From Oscillospiraceae bacterium (GTDB lineage Bacteria > Bacillota > Clostridia > Oscillospirales > Ruminococcaceae): 51,702 nt of DNA. Positions within the stretch are counted from its first letter, which is position 1; each line of letters opens with the position of its first letter. Under the pieces are notes generated by a model that was given only the letters and a program-made list of their open reading frames with translations, made no database searches and was not told the origin of the DNA. Shown here piece after piece: positions 1-8,377 of this stretch. Position numbers and translations under genes: made by a program. The stretch lies in assembly GCA_017405465.1 (NCBI GenBank), contig JAFRAJ010000007.1, positions 1 through 51,702 on the forward strand, read 5' to 3'.

Positions 1-3000
1 ACAGCAAGGACGGCAACACCTGGACTACAGATCTGAGCAGTCTGACGGCTACAGCAGTAGCAGACAGCTGCACGATCAAGGTAAGGGCGAGCAACCCGAA
101 CTACAAGAACATAGCTGAATCCAGCGCAACGCTGACGATCGAGAAGAGAGAAGTAACTCTAACCTCCGCAGACGGTGAAAAAGAATACGACGGCAACGCA
201 CTGACAAAGAATGCACAGACAGACGTAACAGTAAGCGGCGACGGATTCGTAGCAGGAGAAGGCGCCACATACGATATCACCGGCACACAGACACTGGTCG
301 GCAGCAGCAAGAACACATTCACATACGAGCTGAATGAGGGAACAAGCGCTGACAACTACGAGATCACAAAAGAAGAAGGGACCCTGACAGTAAAAGACAG
401 GACCAAGAAGTATGAGATCGAAGTAGAAGCTAACAGCAACAGCGGAAAGTATGACGGAACAGAGAAGACAGCAGAAGGATTCAAGACGCTGACGTTCGAA
501 GTAGACGGACATACATACACTGTAGAAGGACTGAGTGCAGCAGTTACAAAGACCGATGCAGGAAATTACGACAACAAGATCAGCGGAACCGCAGTCGTAA
601 AGGATGCAGACGGAAATGATGTGACAGCCCAGTTCACAGTCAGACAGAAAGACGGAAAGCTGGAGATCAGCAAGAGATCAGTAACGCTGACCTCTGAGAC
701 TGACAGCAAAGTCTATGACGGCAAGCCGCTGACCAACAGCAATGTAACAGTAAGCGGTGAGGGATTCGTGGAAGGCGAAGGCGCAACATATGATGTGACC
801 GGAACCATCACAGATCCAGGCAACACAAAGAACACGTTCACATACACACTGAACGAAGGCACAAAAGCCGGAAACTATGAGATCACTCAGGCAGAAGGCA
901 CACTGACAGTAAAGAAGAGCGAGAATGAGATCGTGATCACAGCTGACAGTGACAGCAAGACCTATGACGGAACACCTCTGACAAAGAGCACATACACATA
1001 CACAGAAGGCGTGCTGGCAGAAGGCGATGTGCTGACGGCAGTAGTAGAAGGAACGATCACAGATGTCGGAACGGCAGCCAACGTAGTTAAGAGCTACAAG
1101 GTAATGCGCGGAGCGACAGATGTAACAGCGAACTACACATTCGGCGAGAGCGTAGACGGAGAACTGGAAGTCACAAAGAGGACAGTGACCCTGACCTCAG
1201 CAGATGACGAGAAGGTATTTGACGGAAAAGCTCTTACGAATAACGAGGTCACAGAAGGCGGCGACGGATTCGTAAAGGGAGAAGGCGCCACATATGAAGT
1301 GACCGGAACACAGACAGAAGTAGGAAGCAGCAAGAACACATTCACATACAAGTTGAATGATGGTACAAAGGCTGACAACTACGAGATCACAACAGTCGAA
1401 GGTACTCTGAAGGTCACTCCTGTAACAGAAACAATTACGGTTACTATTACGGGACATAGTGATACAGCGAAGTATGATGGCACAGAAAAGACAGTTTCAG
1501 GATATGATGTAAGCATCAGTAATCCTCTGTATGCAGAAGCAGACTTCGAGTTTAACGGAGATGCAATAGTAAAAGGCACAGATGCTGACACATATGAGAT
1601 GGGGCTGAAGCCTGAAGACTTCACGAATAATAGCGCTAACTTCACAAATGTTGTGTTCGTGATAATAGACGGCTCACTTGAGATCAGCAAGAGAGAAGTA
1701 ACACTGACTTCTGAGGGCGGTGAGAAACCTTACGACGGCACAGCGCTTACAAAACCTGAAGTAAAGGTGAGCGGTGACGGATTCGTAGGAGGTGAAGTGA
1801 CAGATATCAAGGCGACCGGAAGTGTAACGACGGTCGATGAAGGCGAAGTCACGAATACCATCACATACACAGAAGGTGCGAAGTTCAAGGCTGACAACTA
1901 CACGATCACGAAGAATGAAGGCAAACTGAAGATCACAGCGAGCGAAGGCAAGCTCGTGATCACATCCTCGACAAAGAGCTGGAAATACGACGGCGAACTG
2001 CATACAGATGATGTGTACACAGTCGTGTATGATGGTAAGGCAGCAGAGAGAGTCGTAAACAGAAGAATGAGGCTGATGGCTAAAGCCAGACCTACTCCTG
2101 AACCGCAAGTGTTCCTGCTCAGTACTGGTGACACAGTAACGATTACTTCTACAGCAGAAGGAGTCGTAGACTACAGTGACAGCTACAATGAGAACAATAC
2201 GTACGACTACGTGATCACAAACGCTGAAAACTATAGTGATGTAACAGCCAATGTCGGTACACTGAGTATTGACAAGAGGGAAGTCACACTGACTTCAGAG
2301 AGTGCTTCAAAGGTCTACGATGGAACTGCTCTGACAAACGACAAGGTGACGGTAGGCGGAGACGGATTTGCACAAGGCGAAGAAGTCACATTTACGGTCA
2401 CCGGAAGCCAGACACTTGTAGGAGAAAGCAAGAATACCTTCACATATACGTTAGGTGAAGGTATGAAAGCAGACAACTATAACATCAAGGTCACTGAAGG
2501 TACGCTGACAGTCACAGACGGAACGACGCCTCCTGACGAGCCTGTACCGGATGATCTGGTGGTCACAAAGACTGTGGAAGACAAGACCTATGCTCTCGAC
2601 GAAGAAGTGACATTCACGATCACAGTCACGAACATCTATGAAGAAGCCAAGACGATCGTTCTGACAGAGATCGATGGAGTGATGCTTGAGCAGAGCAGAT
2701 TTGAGGATGTAGAAGGCGGTGAGACTATAACGACTACTGCCACATACAAGATCAAAGAAGAAGATATCCTCAAGGGAAGCTTTGAAAACATCGTGACAGC
2801 AGAAGTCGGCAACCTAAAGAAGGAAGCTAAAGCTGTTGTCGAGACAGAAGAAGCTAACCCGCACCTGAAGGTCGATAAGGTAACAACATCCACACCTGAG
2901 GACGGAAAGGTGTACAAGCTCGGTGAGAAGATCACCTATGAGATTACAGTCACGAATGACGGCAACCTGACGATCACAGATATCGAAGTCAAAGATGAAC

Positions 3001-3662
3001 TGACCGGAGAGAATTGGTCGATAGAGACTCTTGCTCCGGAAGAGAGCAGGACATTCAAGACAGAACATGTCGTGACCGAACAGGACATCATCAAAGGAAG
3101 TGTTCTCAACACAGCAACTGCAAAAGGCAAAGGTCCGGATGACGAACATGATCCTGATCCTGATCCCGGTACGAGCGAAGATCCGACAGATCCTAAGAGA
3201 TCTCATCTGACTGTCGTTAAGGAGACCACATCTGAACCCAAGAACGGTAAGGCATATGACCTCGGTGAGAAGATCACCTACAGGATCACAGTGACCAATG
3301 ACGGAAACGTCACGATCTCTGACATTACCGTAACGGATGAGCTGACCGGAGACAAATGGACCATAGAGTCTCTTGTTCCTGGTGCCAGCGAAGAGTTTGA
3401 GGCTTCCTACACAGTCACAGCAGCAGATCAGAAGGCATGCAGTGTAGTCAATGAAGCGACAGCGACAGGTAAAGATCCGGAAGGAAAAGAACCTGATGTA
3501 GTACCTGGAGTTGACGAAGAGCCTACAACAGAGCCTGGTTCTGATGTACCTCAGACTGGTACTGCAAAGGAAACTGTCATCCTGACGTCTATGTCTGCAG
3601 GATCAATGCTCCTGGCGATCTGGCTCATGCTGATCCGTAAAAAGCGCAAAGAGGAAGAATAA
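1..3662 (+). CDS. Repeat-rich cell-wall-anchored surface protein (C-terminal part, 5' end outside window)
   Basis: The frame is open from the first complete codon at position 3, with no start needed inside the window, so this is the C-terminal ~1219 residues of a larger protein. It is built of about nine YDG-type modules of 80-95 residues. Each has a YDG.ALT or YDG.EKT core, a GDGFV.GEGATY turn and an EGTL.V end. Three repeats follow with the pattern LGEKITY.ITVTNDGN, resembling DUF7507/DUF11-type surface repeats. The C terminus has a VPQTG sortase motif, a hydrophobic segment (VILTSMSAGSMLLAIWLMLI) and a basic tail (RKKRK), which is the standard cell-wall sorting signal. Such proteins are exported and joined to peptidoglycan by a class A-type sortase. 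The likely role is adhesion or a surface stalk, but no ligand-binding domain is visible here. One stretch near 2041-2125 is basic and unlike the repeats. A terminator follows. Confidence 0.9.
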   Translation, partial: SKDGNTWTTDLSSLTATAVADSCTIKVRASNPNYKNIAESSATLTIEKREVTLTSADGEKEYDGNALTKNAQTDVTVSGDGFVAGEGATYDITGTQTLVGSSKNTFTYELNEGTSADNYEITKEEGTLTVKDRTKKYEIEVEANSNSGKYDGTEKTAEGFKTLTFEVDGHTYTVEGLSAAVTKTDAGNYDNKISGTAVVKDADGNDVTAQFTVRQKDGKLEISKRSVTLTSETDSKVYDGKPLTNSNVTVSGEGFVEGEGATYDVTGTITDPGNTKNTFTYTLNEGTKAGNYEITQAEGTLTVKKSENEIVITADSDSKTYDGTPLTKSTYTYTEGVLAEGDVLTAVVEGTITDVGTAANVVKSYKVMRGATDVTANYTFGESVDGELEVTKRTVTLTSADDEKVFDGKALTNNEVTEGGDGFVKGEGATYEVTGTQTEVGSSKNTFTYKLNDGTKADNYEITTVEGTLKVTPVTETITVTITGHSDTAKYDGTEKTVSGYDVSISNPLYAEADFEFNGDAIVKGTDADTYEMGLKPEDFTNNSANFTNVVFVIIDGSLEISKREVTLTSEGGEKPYDGTALTKPEVKVSGDGFVGGEVTDIKATGSVTTVDEGEVTNTITYTEGAKFKADNYTITKNEGKLKITASEGKLVITSSTKSWKYDGELHTDDVYTVVYDGKAAERVVNRRMRLMAKARPTPEPQVFLLSTGDTVTITSTAEGVVDYSDSYNENNTYDYVITNAENYSDVTANVGTLSIDKREVTLTSESASKVYDGTALTNDKVTVGGDGFAQGEEVTFTVTGSQTLVGESKNTFTYTLGEGMKADNYNIKVTEGTLTVTDGTTPPDEPVPDDLVVTKTVEDKTYALDEEVTFTITVTNIYEEAKTIVLTEIDGVMLEQSRFEDVEGGETITTTATYKIKEEDILKGSFENIVTAEVGNLKKEAKAVVETEEANPHLKVDKVTTSTPEDGKVYKLGEKITYEITVTNDGNLTITDIEVKDELTGENWSIETLAPEESRTFKTEHVVTEQDIIKGSVLNTATAKGKGPDDEHDPDPDPGTSEDPTDPKRSHLTVVKETTSEPKNGKAYDLGEKITYRITVTNDGNVTISDITVTDELTGDKWTIESLVPGASEEFEASYTVTAADQKACSVVNEATATGKDPEGKEPDVVPGVDEEPTTEPGSDVPQTGTAKETVILTSMSAGSMLLAIWLMLIRKKRKEEE

Positions 3663-3762
3663 ATTCTTCCGGAAAGGGATCTATATTTTCAACATTATTT
3701 AGTTAATGTTTGGTTGAAGAATACGATCTTAACTAAGCTTTTCAACAGAAAGGCTGACAAAA

Positions 3763-3803
3763 GACCCCGCTGAGATTCAAACCTCAGCGGGGCCTCGCTT
3801 TTC
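3763..3803. terminator. Bidirectional terminator between surface protein and GNAT genes
   Basis: A perfect 10-bp stem (CCCCGCTGAG at 3765-3774 with CTCAGCGGGG at 3783-3792) has an 8-nt loop. On the plus strand it is followed by a short T-rich stretch (GCTTTT). On the minus strand it is followed by TCTTTTGT. It separates two converging genes. Confidence 0.8.
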
Positions 3804-3834
3804 AGTAATAATGTTTATATATTACCGGGTAGAT

Positions 3835-4281
3835 CTACTGTTTCTTTTTTGTCAGGTCTTTCCGGAACCAGTAAGAGGTTTTCCGGTATCCCAGATGCTC
3901 GTAGAATCCGTGAGCGTCAGTTCTTCGGATACCTGACGCCAGACCGATATAGGGAGCTCCCTTTTCGATCGCAAACCTCTCGACTTCCTCAAGGAGCATC
4001 CTGCCGATTCCCCAGTTTTGGTATTCAGGGAGGACACCCAGCCCGTTCATCTTTATGTATCCTCCGGGATGACCGATAGCAATGGTGTGGACAGCAGTTA
4101 TCAGCCCTGCAACAACCCCGTCGACTTCAGCTATAAAGGTACAGTAGCGGTCGTCTTCAGCCATTGCAGAGTATGTTTCACAAAGAGTTTCAAATGTGAC
4201 GGGAACATCCAGCACCTCGTTCCAGATGACCATGACGCTTTCATAGTCGGATTCACTTATCCTTCTTATTATTACAGACAT
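3835..4281 (-). CDS. GNAT family N-acetyltransferase
   Basis: A protein of about 148 residues with the GNAT fold pattern. The N terminus MSVIIRRISESDYESV is the usual first strand. The acetyl-CoA pyrophosphate-binding motif is LGVLPEYQNWGIGRMLLEEV, which matches the Q/R-x-x-G-x-G/A signature. A late motif GFYEHLGYRKTSYWF is typical of GNAT C-terminal strands. It should transfer an acetyl group from acetyl-CoA to an amine; the substrate cannot be told. Two starts are possible. ATG at 4293 would use AGGTGA inside an inverted repeat (4301-4318). ATG at 4281 has GGAG about 7 nt upstream and begins directly at the domain, so I prefer 4281. The gene stands alone and converges on the surface-protein gene. 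Confidence 0.85.
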   Translation of the reverse strand: MSVIIRRISESDYESVMVIWNEVLDVPVTFETLCETYSAMAEDDRYCTFIAEVDGVVAGLITAVHTIAIGHPGGYIKMNGLGVLPEYQNWGIGRMLLEEVERFAIEKGAPYIGLASGIRRTDAHGFYEHLGYRKTSYWFRKDLTKKKQ

Positions 4282-4300
4282 CTTGTTCTCCATTGATGAT

Positions 4301-4318
4301 TCACCTAGACTTAGGTGA
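4301..4318. promoter_or_regulatory. Inverted repeat overlapping the 5' leader of the GNAT gene
   Basis: TCACCTA at 4301-4307 and TAGGTGA at 4312-4318 are perfect 7-nt arms around a 4-nt spacer. Read on the minus strand, the proximal arm contains AGGTGA, an SD-like sequence for the ATG at 4293. The repeat could be a protein operator, or an RNA hairpin hiding that ribosome site. Confidence 0.45.
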
Positions 4319-4503
4319 TGAATGCGGTGGTTATGCTGTTTGCTGAAAATGATTTTACAGAAAGAGGAGGTTTATAAATCATAGATAAATGTATCTGATT
4401 TTGATACTTCTGTAAATCTGTGTATGACGGGGATATTCTCTATGCGGATTTCTAGTGTCATAAAATATTAAGAAAGACAACTACAGGAAAGGAACATTAA
4501 GTA

Positions 4504-5796
4504 ATGAGCACGAATAAGGATCTGTTGAAGTTTATCAGAAACAGCGCGACTGCTTTCCAGGCAGTAGAAACTGTTAAGGAAATGCTGAACGATAAAGGGT
4601 TTACCGAACTCAGAGAGGAAGACAGCTGGAAGATCGAGAAGAAGGGAAAATACTATACTACCAGAAATGATTCTTCTCTGATCGCTTTTGAGATACCTTC
4701 CAGAGAAGCAGATGCATTCATGATGGCTGCTGCGCACGGAGACAATCCGAACTTCAAGATAAAAGAGAATGCAGAGCTTAAAGGAGATACATATATAAGA
4801 CTGTCCACAGAAGGATACGGCGGAGGTATTTATTCAACCTGGTTAGACAGGCCTCTTTCCGTCGCAGGAAGGCTGATCGTAAAGGATGGAAGAGGGTTCA
4901 GAACACAGTTGATCGACATGAAGGATCCTGTAGTCATGATCCCGAATCTTTGTGTGCATCTTAACAGGGATATCAACTCCGGACACAATTTCAATCCCGC
5001 AGTTGATATGGTCCCTCTTTTCCGGGATGCGAAAGGTGAGGGAGTATCTTTCCGCAAACTAGTAGCCGACAAAGCAGGAGTAGAAGAGAAAGATATCCTT
5101 TCTACAGATCTGTTCATCTACAATCCGCAGGAAGGGATAGAATGGAGCGATTATATCTCATCTCCGAGGCTTGATGACCTTCAGAGCGTATTTGCTCTCC
5201 TGAAAGGATTCCTCGCAGCGAAGACTAAAAAAGCTGTTGCAGTATACTGTCTGTTTGACAATGAAGAAGTGGGCAGCGGAACGAAACAAGGTGCTGCATC
5301 GACATTCTTGTCCGATGTGCTCGAACGCATCTCAGATGCTCTAGGCAAGAACAGAGAAGACAGAAGAAGGATGTTGGCACACAGCTTCATGGTCTCCTGT
5401 GACAACGGACATGCTATCCATCCTAATCACCCTGAGATGGCCGATCCCAACCACAACCCAAAGATGAATCAGGGCATAGTCCTCAAATACAACGCTTCCC
5501 AGCGCTATACTACAGACGCTGTGTCTGCCGCTGTGTTCAAGCTCATCTGTGAGGAGGCAAAGGTCCCATGCCAGATGTACGCCAACAGAGCTGATCAGAG
5601 GGGCGGCGGCACGCTCGGCAATATATCTACGACACAGGTATCTGTGAATACAGTGGATATCGGCTTAGCCCAGCTTGCGATGCACTCGAGCTACGAGACA
5701 GCAGGGGCTAAAGATACAGATTATCTTATAAAGGCGATGACGGTGTATTACGGCAAATCCATCAAAGTTACAGAAAACGGTTACGAGATAAACTGA
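4504..5796 (+). CDS. apeB: M18 family aspartyl aminopeptidase-type metalloaminopeptidase
   Basis: 430 residues, the usual length for M18 aminopeptidases, which remove N-terminal amino acids (often acidic ones) from peptides in the cytosol using two metal ions. Metal and catalytic motifs are present in order: AAHGDNPNFKI near residues 77-87, LDDLQ near 223, the DNEEVGSGTKQGA block near 252-264, the HSFMVSCDNGHAIHPN block near 293, and the terminal HSSYETAG block near 394-401. There is no signal peptide. ATG at 4504 has AGGAAAGGAAC just upstream. The gene is divergent from the GNAT gene and followed by the promoter of the tyrS T-box leader. I saw no hairpin terminator between apeB and that promoter, so some readthrough into the leader is possible. 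Confidence 0.93.
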   Translation: MSTNKDLLKFIRNSATAFQAVETVKEMLNDKGFTELREEDSWKIEKKGKYYTTRNDSSLIAFEIPSREADAFMMAAAHGDNPNFKIKENAELKGDTYIRLSTEGYGGGIYSTWLDRPLSVAGRLIVKDGRGFRTQLIDMKDPVVMIPNLCVHLNRDINSGHNFNPAVDMVPLFRDAKGEGVSFRKLVADKAGVEEKDILSTDLFIYNPQEGIEWSDYISSPRLDDLQSVFALLKGFLAAKTKKAVAVYCLFDNEEVGSGTKQGAASTFLSDVLERISDALGKNREDRRRMLAHSFMVSCDNGHAIHPNHPEMADPNHNPKMNQGIVLKYNASQRYTTDAVSAAVFKLICEEAKVPCQMYANRADQRGGGTLGNISTTQVSVNTVDIGLAQLAMHSSYETAGAKDTDYLIKAMTVYYGKSIKVTENGYEIN

Positions 5797-5814
5797 TCTG
5801 TAACTAAAGTGCGG

Positions 5815-5843
5815 TTGACACAGATAACTAATTGCTATAGACT
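5815..5843 (+). promoter_or_regulatory. Probable sigma-A promoter of the tyrS leader
   Basis: TTGACA at 5815-5820 matches the -35 consensus exactly. TAGACT at 5838-5843, 17 nt downstream, matches TATAAT at four of six places. It lies just upstream of the T-box leader. The -35 is convincing; the -10 choice is less so. Confidence 0.6.
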
Positions 5844-5849
5844 TTTCTT

Positions 5850-6126
5850 TGCAACCGATATGATAAGGCAAAGAAGGAAACAAGTAGTCTGATCAGAGTC
5901 TTTTCAGAGAGCATCCGGCAGGTGAAAGGATGTAAAGACGGATCATGATGAATACATTCCGGAGCTGCTTCCTGAAATGATCAGTAGGGACAGACGGGTC
6001 CGCCCGGTACAGCGGAGACATCTGCGGGATGTCATGAGGGCTGAGCTGTGAGGCTCATGCCGAATTGAGGTGGTACCACGGTCTTTATCGTCCTCTGTCA
6101 AAAAGACAGAGGACGTTTTTTATTTT
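5850..6126 (+). promoter_or_regulatory. Tyrosine T-box riboswitch leader of tyrS
   Basis: The region before tyrS has the ordered elements of a T-box. An AGAGAGC..GGTGAAAGG block (5908-5930) belongs to Stem I. The specifier-loop segment GATGAATACATTCCGGAGCTG (5947-5967) is given here only by its parts: codon TAC (Tyr) at 5953-5955, then the typical GGAGCTG. The T-box sequence GAGGTGGTACCACGG is at 6068-6082. A terminator follows, with stem CGTCCTCTGTC at 6089-6099 pairing with 6105-6115 and then a T run. Uncharged tRNA-Tyr would stabilise the antiterminator and switch on tyrS and the hydrolase gene behind it. The left boundary is approximate. Confidence 0.92.
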
Positions 6127-6141
6127 GGAGGATTGAAACAA

Positions 6142-7356
6142 ATGCAGATCTATGAGGAACTTAAGGCAAGGGGACTGATCGCTCAGGTCACGAACGAGGA
6201 AGAGATCAGAAAGATGGTCAACGAAGGAAAGGCCACTTTCTATATCGGCTTCGACTGCACTGCGGACAGTCTGACTGCAGGCCACTTTATGGCCCTCTCC
6301 CTCATGAAGAGATTACAGATGGCAGGAAACCATCCTATCGCCCTTATCGGCGGCGGAACGACGATGATAGGTGACCCTTCCGGACGTACAGACATGAGGA
6401 AGATGTTGACTCTGGAAGACATCAATCACAACGCCGAGTGCTTCAAGAAGCAGATGGAGAGATTCATCGAGTTCGGAGAAGGCAAGGCCATGATGATCAA
6501 CAACGCTGACTGGCTCCTGTCCCTCAACTACGTTGAGCTTCTCAGGGAAGTCGGCGCATGCTTCTCCGTCAACAATATGCTGAGGGCGGAATGCTATAAG
6601 CAGAGGATGGAGAAAGGACTCAGCTTCCTTGAATTCAACTACATGATCATGCAGAGCTATGACTTCTATTATCTGTTCCAGCACTACGGCTGCAACATGC
6701 AGTTCGGAGGAGACGATCAGTGGAGCAACATGCTTGGTGGCACTGAGCTTATTAGGAAGAAACTCGGCAAGGATGCCCATGCCATGACCATCACGCTTCT
6801 CACTGACTCCCAGGGCAACAAGATGGGAAAGACAGCAGGGAATGCTGTATGGCTCGATCCGAACAAGACCAGTCCCTTCGAGTTCTATCAGTACTGGAGA
6901 AACGTGGGTGACGCTGATGTCATGAAGTGCATCCGTATGCTCACCTTTATCCCGCTGGATCAGATCGATGAGATGGATAAATGGGATGATTCCAGGATAA
7001 ACGAGAAGAAGGAGATCCTGGCATTCGAACTGACCAAACTTGTCCACGGTGAGGAAGAAGCAAACAAGGCAATGGCAGCTGCCAGAGCACTGTTCTCCGG
7101 AGAAGGAGACGACGCCAATATGCCCACTACTGCAGTGGAAGCCGGCGAGGAGGGAATCGGCATAATCGACCTCATGATCGCATGCGGACTTGCAGCGAGC
7201 CGCGGGGAAGCCAGAAGACTCATCCAGCAGGGAGGAGTATCCGTAGACGGAGAAAAGGTCTCATCGCAGGATCTGATTGTCACTGCTGCTCAGCTGACTG
7301 AAGGGGTCAAGATAAGGAAAGGCAAGAAGATCTTCCACAAAGCTGTGCTTAAATAA
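6142..7356 (+). CDS. tyrS: Tyrosyl-tRNA synthetase
   Basis: 404 residues, a bacterial TyrRS of normal length, which charges tRNA-Tyr in the cytosol. The class I HIGH-like motif is AGHFMALSL near residues 45-53. The tyrosine/ATP pocket block GGGTTMIGDPSGRTDMR follows near 73-89. QFGGDDQWSNM binds tyrosine, and KMGKT near 227 replaces KMSKS. A C-terminal S4 RNA-binding domain (SRGEARRLIQQGGVSVDG) is complete. The ATG at 6142 has TTTTGGAGGATTG upstream and begins at the conserved MQIYEELKARG. A longer frame reaching into the leader is only readthrough of the T-box terminator. The next gene starts 26 nt later, so the two are probably cotranscribed. Confidence 0.97.
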   Translation: MQIYEELKARGLIAQVTNEEEIRKMVNEGKATFYIGFDCTADSLTAGHFMALSLMKRLQMAGNHPIALIGGGTTMIGDPSGRTDMRKMLTLEDINHNAECFKKQMERFIEFGEGKAMMINNADWLLSLNYVELLREVGACFSVNNMLRAECYKQRMEKGLSFLEFNYMIMQSYDFYYLFQHYGCNMQFGGDDQWSNMLGGTELIRKKLGKDAHAMTITLLTDSQGNKMGKTAGNAVWLDPNKTSPFEFYQYWRNVGDADVMKCIRMLTFIPLDQIDEMDKWDDSRINEKKEILAFELTKLVHGEEEANKAMAAARALFSGEGDDANMPTTAVEAGEEGIGIIDLMIACGLAASRGEARRLIQQGGVSVDGEKVSSQDLIVTAAQLTEGVKIRKGKKIFHKAVLK

Positions 7357-7382
7357 GAAGGTTCCGGTTCAGAGGTTTACAG

Positions 7383-8321
7383 ATGGCTTTAAATAAGAAA
7401 GTAGCTGCTGCTGTAGGCACAAGCGTAGCAGTATCTGCACTGTCCTTCATGATGTCCGACTATATCATGAGGATGGCGATGGACAGGAAGATGCCCAAGA
7501 CGAACTTCACCAGGAGAGGAGAAGATCCGTACGCTGTATTTGATGAATACGCGGAAAGACTTAAGAACACGCCTCATGAGACAGTGGAGATAGAGTCTCA
7601 TGACGGCCTGAAGCTTGTCGGTCACTGGTTCGAGAATGAAGATCCGAAAAGGATCATACTCGCAGCACATGGCTGGAGATCCCACTGGTACCGTGATTTC
7701 GCATACTCTTTCCAGTTCCTGAGAGAACAGGGCTGCAGCATACTGTATATAGAACAGAGAGCTCAGGGAGCGAGTGAAGGCAAATACATGGGTTTCGGGC
7801 TTACGGAAAGATACGATATCCTGGACTGGCTTGCCTGGATAAAAGAGAGATGCGGTACGGATCTGCCGGTGTATCTTGCCGGTATATCCATGGGAGCCAC
7901 CACAGTGCTGATGGCTTCCGGGCTTGGACTTCCGCCTGAGGTAAAAGGGATAATAGCAGACAGCGGTTTCACCTCACCTGCTGAGATATGGAAACATGTC
8001 GCGAAAAAGAACATGCATCTTCCATTTCTTCTGACAGATCTCTATTCGAGAATTCTCTGCAGGCTGAAACTGGGAGTTGCATCCAATTCTTATTCCACGG
8101 TCGACGCTCTAAAGACGAATACCTCTATCCCCGTACTGTTCGTGCATGGACAGGATGACAGCTTCGTCCCGGTAGAGATGACAAAAGAGAATTATGCAGC
8201 GTGTGCTGCTCCAAAGGACATCCTGATCGTACCCGGAGCTATCCACGGAATGGGATACTATGTGGAAAAGGAGAAGTACGAGGAGAAGGAGAAAGAATTC
8301 TTCAGAAAATACGACAAATAA
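7383..8321 (+). CDS. Membrane-anchored alpha/beta hydrolase
   Basis: 312 residues. The N terminus has one hydrophobic segment (roughly residues 6-27), likely a membrane anchor or uncleaved signal. The alpha/beta hydrolase core follows. The strand-turn AAHGWRSHWYRD forms the oxyanion region. The nucleophile elbow is GISMGA (Ser). Aspartate lies in VHGQDDSFVP and histidine in GAIHGMGYY. This layout resembles the FrsA/YqkD-like serine hydrolases common in Firmicutes; the substrate is unknown. It follows tyrS by 26 nt with no terminator between, so it is probably under the tyrosine T-box, an uncommon partner for that signal. A strong hairpin follows. Confidence 0.88.
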   Translation: MALNKKVAAAVGTSVAVSALSFMMSDYIMRMAMDRKMPKTNFTRRGEDPYAVFDEYAERLKNTPHETVEIESHDGLKLVGHWFENEDPKRIILAAHGWRSHWYRDFAYSFQFLREQGCSILYIEQRAQGASEGKYMGFGLTERYDILDWLAWIKERCGTDLPVYLAGISMGATTVLMASGLGLPPEVKGIIADSGFTSPAEIWKHVAKKNMHLPFLLTDLYSRILCRLKLGVASNSYSTVDALKTNTSIPVLFVHGQDDSFVPVEMTKENYAACAAPKDILIVPGAIHGMGYYVEKEKYEEKEKEFFRKYDK

Positions 8322-8324
8322 AGA

Positions 8325-8360
8325 ACGTATGACCGTCCGGTGGGACGGTCATACGTTTAT
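8325..8360. terminator. Bidirectional terminator between hydrolase gene and htpG
   Basis: A perfect 14-bp stem ACGTATGACCGTCC (8325-8338) pairs with 8343-8356 around a GGTG loop. Short T-rich sequence follows on the plus strand. It sits between converging genes. Confidence 0.8.
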
Positions 8361-8377
8361 AAAGAAAGATATTCAGT

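Noticed and set aside
101..3206. Many open frames on the minus strand opposite the surface-protein gene
   Set aside because: They recur with the repeat units, lack ribosome sites and mirror the biased codons of the plus-strand gene; shadows of one real frame.
3..3500. Periodic DNA repeats that could be taken for a CRISPR-like array
   Set aside because: Spacing is 240-290 bp, repeats are diverged and all in one coding frame; they are protein modules.
4364..4395. AGAGGAGG ribosome-site-like sequence before apeB
   Set aside because: No start codon at proper distance and only a few sense codons; treated as chance.
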